Below, in pieces: positions 4,959 through 7,897 of a stretch of DNA of 7,897 bases. Positions within the stretch are counted from its first letter, which is position 1. Every line of letters starts with the position of its first letter. The stretch spans positions 1-7,897 of the forward strand of contig UQQZ01000103.1 of the NCBI GenBank assembly GCA_900543305.1, given 5' to 3'. A program made the position numbers and the translations under genes. Origin of the DNA: an uncultured Oscillospiraceae bacterium. Lineage in GTDB: Bacteria; Bacillota; Clostridia; Oscillospirales; Acutalibacteraceae. The notes under the pieces were generated by a model, which did no database searches, was not told the origin of the DNA, and saw only the letters and a program-made list of their open reading frames with translations.

Positions 4959-7397
4959 AAGATGCCCCATGTTGGGAAGATCGGCCGCACCATCGCCTGC
5001 ATTGTACTGGTGGTGGTGGTGTTTGCCGCCTATGAACTGCGCCTGGTCCAGTGGCAGATTGTCCAGGGCGAGGAATTCGAACAGATCTCCCTGAGCAACC
5101 GGACGGATACCATTGAGATCGACGCGGCCCGAGGGGAGATCCTGGATTGCAACGGAGAGGTTCTGGCGGGGAACCGCACCTCTTACAACATCATTTACAA
5201 CGCTTTGGAAATGGATTATGACGCCCGCAACGCCACCATTCTCCAGGTGATCGATTTGCTGGAGGAACAGGGGGAAACTTGGCGGAATCCCCTGCCCATT
5301 GTGCTGGCGGAGGACGGAACGTATCAATTCAAGGAAGACAGCGAAAGCGCCATTGAAACCCTGAAAGGGCCCGACATGCTGAATCTGGCGGATTACGCCA
5401 CGGCAGAAGACTGTATGGCTGGGTTGGCCCGCCGGTACGACTGTCAGGGATTTTCCAAGGAGGACGCCCTGACTGTGGCCGCCGTACGGTACTCCATGAC
5501 CCGGGACGGCTATTCTCGGACCAACCCCTATGTGATCGCCGAGGATGTTTCCGCCGAGACGGTGGGTGTGATCAGTGAACGGTCGGGGGCATGGCCCGGC
5601 ATTGAGACCCAGGTGGCGGTGGCCCGGTATTACGGGGAAGACGGTTCTCTGGCCCCCCATGTGGTGGGCTACACCGGAGCCATTACGGACACCCAGTACG
5701 AAGCCGCCGTGGAGGCGGGAACCACCTACGATTCGGAGGACAACATTTCCGGTTACAAATGGAACGACACTGTGGGCCGTTCGGGAATTGAATCGGCCTT
5801 TGAGGAGCAGCTCCGGGGCAAGCGGGGAGAAGAGACCATCTACACCGACGAAACCGGCGAGCTGCGCAACACGGCGGTGACCACTTCTCCGGAAGAGGGA
5901 AACACCGTTTACCTGACCCTGGATTCCGACCTGCAGCGGGTGGCCAATCTGTCTCTGGAGAAGAATATTACCAGCAACACCACGGCCAAGGACTGCACCT
6001 CCGGAGCAGTGGTGGTGCTGGACGCCAAGGATTTTGGAGTGCTGGCCTGTTCCTCCTATCCCACCTACGATTTGAACCAGCTGGTGGACAGTTTGTCCGG
6101 AGACGGGAAATACTACAACCAGCTCATCGAAGATGAGGAAAAACCCATGGTGAACCTGGCTCTCAACGGCGTGTTCATCCCCGGTTCCGTATTCAAGCCT
6201 GTGGTGGCCCTGGCGGCCTTGCAGGAACAGGTGATCAGTGCAGGCACCACCTACACCTGTAACGGCCTGTGGGAGTTTCACGACTTGTCCCAGGCCTGTC
6301 AGTGCGGCACCGGTACCTGGAATGTGTACGGAGCTCTGGCCCACTCCTGCAACACCTTCTTTAGCAACGTGGGTCTGAACCTGGGCATTGCCCGGCTGGA
6401 CCCCTACGCGGAATATTTCGGTCTGGGCACCACCACCGGAGTGGAGCTTTCCGAATCCACGGGCACCATGTCCAATCCCCAGGAATACCGGGAAAATCAC
6501 GGGATGGAATGGACCGACGGTGTGTCCGCCCAGACGGCCATCGGCCAGGCGGACAATATGTTCACGCCGGTGCAGCTTGCCACCATGTGCGCCACCATCG
6601 CCAACGGAGGCGTCCGGCTGCAAACTCATTTCCTGGATAAGATCACCGATTACACCGGGGAAAACGTCATTGAGGAATACGAGCCTGTGGAGCTCTATGA
6701 TGCGGGCCTTTCCAGCGACGTGTTGGGTGTGGTGAAGACAGGTATGCAGATGGTGGCCACCGAAGGCACCGCTTCCACGGTGTTCGGGGATTATCCCGTG
6801 TCCATTGCCTGCAAGACCGGTACCGCCGAAACCTCCAACGTGAAAGACGGCACCGAGGACAACCTGAGCTTTATCTGCTACGCTCCGGCGGAAGATCCCC
6901 AGATCGCCATTGCGGTGATGATTCAGTACGGCTACAAGGGTTCCTATGCCCAGAACGTGGCCAAGGACATCCTAGATCAATATTTTGGCTACTACACCTG
7001 GGACGAGGAAGGGAACAAGTACGATTCCGACGGCAATCAGGTGGACGATGACGGTCAAATCGTCAAGACGGCGGAAGAGCTGGAAGAAGAGCGGGCCTGG
7101 CAGGAACAGCAGGATGCGGCTGCTCAGGATCAGGACGATGCTTCCCAGGATCCGGATGCCTCTCAGGATCCCACCGCTTCTTCGGACGGACAGACTTCTC
7201 CCAGCCCCTCTCCCTCCTCGGGACGGGACAGCGATATCCCCGATACCCTCTATACCGGGGAAGGTTCCTCCTCCGGGGATTCTTCAGGGGATGAGGATGG
7301 CTCCAGCGCTTCCTCTCAGGACGGGGGAGCCAGTCCCAGTCCCCAGCCCAGCCCAAGCCCCACGCCCATAGGGCCCTATTATAAGAAAAGCGGGTAA
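4956..7397 (+). CDS. class B penicillin-binding protein, PBP2 type (elongasome transpeptidase)
   Basis: D,D-transpeptidase that cross-links peptidoglycan during lateral wall growth, anchored by one N-terminal membrane helix (about 12-27) with the rest outside the cell. Residues about 55-72 (ARGEILDCNGEVLAGN) start the pedestal/dimerisation domain. The catalytic motifs are complete: Ser411-Val-Phe-Lys414 (acylation site, PGSVFKP), Ser464-Cys-Asn466, and Lys620-Thr-Gly-Thr623. At 813 residues it is longer than the roughly 600-700 usual for PBP2. The excess is a tail from about 685, rich in Asp, Gln, Ser and Pro (SQDP repeats, SPSPSP, PSPSPTP), probably disordered and extracellular. The gene follows mreBCD, the usual context for mrdA/pbpA-type genes, whose partner is the glycosyltransferase RodA; rodA is not in this window. 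The start is TTG at 4956, chosen for the AGGAGG nine bases upstream. Confidence 0.95.
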   Translation: MKMPHVGKIGRTIACIVLVVVVFAAYELRLVQWQIVQGEEFEQISLSNRTDTIEIDAARGEILDCNGEVLAGNRTSYNIIYNALEMDYDARNATILQVIDLLEEQGETWRNPLPIVLAEDGTYQFKEDSESAIETLKGPDMLNLADYATAEDCMAGLARRYDCQGFSKEDALTVAAVRYSMTRDGYSRTNPYVIAEDVSAETVGVISERSGAWPGIETQVAVARYYGEDGSLAPHVVGYTGAITDTQYEAAVEAGTTYDSEDNISGYKWNDTVGRSGIESAFEEQLRGKRGEETIYTDETGELRNTAVTTSPEEGNTVYLTLDSDLQRVANLSLEKNITSNTTAKDCTSGAVVVLDAKDFGVLACSSYPTYDLNQLVDSLSGDGKYYNQLIEDEEKPMVNLALNGVFIPGSVFKPVVALAALQEQVISAGTTYTCNGLWEFHDLSQACQCGTGTWNVYGALAHSCNTFFSNVGLNLGIARLDPYAEYFGLGTTTGVELSESTGTMSNPQEYRENHGMEWTDGVSAQTAIGQADNMFTPVQLATMCATIANGGVRLQTHFLDKITDYTGENVIEEYEPVELYDAGLSSDVLGVVKTGMQMVATEGTASTVFGDYPVSIACKTGTAETSNVKDGTEDNLSFICYAPAEDPQIAIAVMIQYGYKGSYAQNVAKDILDQYFGYYTWDEEGNKYDSDGNQVDDDGQIVKTAEELEEERAWQEQQDAAAQDQDDASQDPDASQDPTASSDGQTSPSPSPSSGRDSDIPDTLYTGEGSSSGDSSGDEDGSSASSQDGGASPSPQPSPSPTPIGPYYKKSG

Positions 7398-7450
7398 AGA
7401 AAAGGTTATTACGCCCAAAGAAAGGGCTATAAACTGTGTAACCAGCACAT

Positions 7451-7476
7451 AAATCAATTAAATAAAGAATTGATTT
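7451..7476 (+). repeat. AT-rich 9-bp inverted repeat abutting the minD promoter
   Basis: AAATCAATT (7451-7459) and AATTGATTT (7468-7476) are perfect complements around eight bases. The right arm ends on the first base of the -35 box. As DNA this is placed like an operator. As RNA it could be a poor terminator for PBP2, but the stem is weak and only one more T follows before GAC. Confidence 0.55.
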
Positions 7477-7504
7477 TGACAATTTGCCCCGAGTATGCTA
7501 AGAT
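7476..7504 (+). promoter_or_regulatory. strong sigma-A promoter for minD
   Basis: A perfect -35 box TTGACA (7476-7481), a 17-bp spacer and TAAGAT (7499-7504) as the -10 box, with an extended -10 TG at 7496-7497. Transcription would start near 7511, only about 16 bases before the ATG. minD therefore need not depend on the mre promoter. Confidence 0.85.
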
Positions 7505-7526
7505 GATAGCCGAGGTAGAAGTATTT

Positions 7527-7897
7527 ATGGGTATTGCAACAGTGATCACGTCCGGAAAAGGCGGCGTGGGAAAATCCACTGTGGCGGTGGGCTTGGGAAG
7601 AGCCTTGGCCCAGCGGGGCAGGCGTGTCCTGCTGGTGGATTGCGACGCAGGCCTGCGCAGTCTGGACCGAATGACCGGCACTGAGGAAAACCTGGTGTTC
7701 GACATAGCCGACGTGGTGTTTGCCAGATGTTCTCCGGCGGAAGCCATCTATCCTTGTGGCGGCGCCGAAGGGCTGTTTTTGATGCCGGCTCCCTCTTTGG
7801 GGGAGGATATGATCCGCCCCGGAGTGATGAAAAAGCTGGTACCTCTTTTAAAACGATATTTTGACCACGTGCTGTTAGATTCCCCAGCAGGAGTGGG
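7527..7897 (+). CDS. minD: septum-site-determining ATPase MinD-like, 5' part; 3' end outside window
   Basis: Membrane-cycling P-loop ATPase that, with MinC, keeps the division ring away from the poles. The 123 visible codons stay open to the window end. The deviant Walker A motif KGGVGKST covers residues 11-18, with the signature Lys11 and catalytic Lys16. VDCDAGLRSLD at 37-47 fits the switch I region of MinD (usually DxDxGLRNLD). LMPAPS at 85-90 fits the MinD LLPAS block. LLDSPAGV at 116-123 is the Walker B region (usually IDSPAGIE). The ATG at 7527 has GAGG at 7512-7515, 11 bases upstream. The protein diverges from textbook MinD between residues 45 and 80. The C-terminal membrane helix that would separate MinD from other ParA/MinD ATPases is not visible, so another member of that superfamily remains possible. 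Confidence 0.85.
   Translation, partial: MGIATVITSGKGGVGKSTVAVGLGRALAQRGRRVLLVDCDAGLRSLDRMTGTEENLVFDIADVVFARCSPAEAIYPCGGAEGLFLMPAPSLGEDMIRPGVMKKLVPLLKRYFDHVLLDSPAGV

Noticed and set aside
4764..6629. Open frame of 621 codons on the - strand opposite mreD and PBP2
   Set aside because: It is a shadow of the GC-rich codon pattern of PBP2 on the other strand. Its translation is His/Gly-rich with no recognisable motif, and PBP2 has all catalytic motifs in the + frame.
7146..7171. CAGGATCC direct repeat with an 18-bp period, considered as a mobile or CRISPR-like repeat
   Set aside because: It is only two copies inside the low-complexity tail coding region of PBP2 and reflects the SQDP residue repeats.
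3463..7397. Signs of horizontal transfer or a novel gene system in the mre region
   Set aside because: Gene order, orientation and codon style are consistent with a core clostridial elongation cluster, and no integrase, transposase or flanking repeats are seen.
7413..7427. GCCC-AAAGAAA-GGGC hairpin after PBP2 as a terminator
   Set aside because: The stem has only 4 bp and no T-run follows.

Overview
The window looks like ordinary chromosomal DNA from a Gram-positive anaerobe of the class Clostridia, most likely the Oscillospiraceae/Ruminococcaceae group. This is an inference from protein character, moderately high GC content, purine-rich Shine-Dalgarno sites, TTG starts and the gene order mreB-mreC-mreD-PBP2-min. 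All seven recognisable genes are on the + strand. I see no mobile element, CRISPR array, tRNA or rRNA.

Layout: (1) 1-1329 is the 3' part of a long U32-family (RlhA-like) gene whose start lies before the window. (2) 1330-1458 is a short spacer packed with copies of TGGAAAA. (3) 1459-1905 is dut (dUTPase), with all five trimeric-dUTPase motifs. (4) 1906-2238 is a 333-bp non-coding region with a near-consensus sigma-A promoter (1996-2024) and a leader of about 208 nt that contains a series of hairpins. (5) 2239-7397 is the rod-shape cluster mreB, mreC, mreD and a class B penicillin-binding protein (PBP2). The mreB-mreC spacer holds a large hairpin (3362-3428) that coincides with a possible 36-codon ORF ending on the mreC start. 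mreC and mreD overlap by one base. The PBP2 start is TTG and sits in a small G/C palindrome. (6) 7398-7526 carries a 9-bp inverted repeat beside a strong extended -10 promoter. (7) 7527-7897 is the 5' part of a minD-like ATPase gene, cut by the window end.

How the genes work together: MreB polymerises under the membrane. MreC and MreD link it to the extracellular transpeptidase PBP2, which cross-links peptidoglycan during cell elongation. A MinD ATPase normally helps to place the division septum, so elongation and division-site genes are neighbours here, as in many clostridia, but no minC lies between PBP2 and minD. dut keeps dUTP out of DNA. The U32 protein probably belongs to the family that modifies 23S rRNA.

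The proteins are well-known families. I find no new multi-gene system. The parts that deserve a second look are non-coding: the TGGAAAA clusters, the structured mreB leader, the mreB-mreC hairpin or small ORF, and the occluded PBP2 start. The long, low-complexity, extracellular tail of PBP2 is also worth attention.
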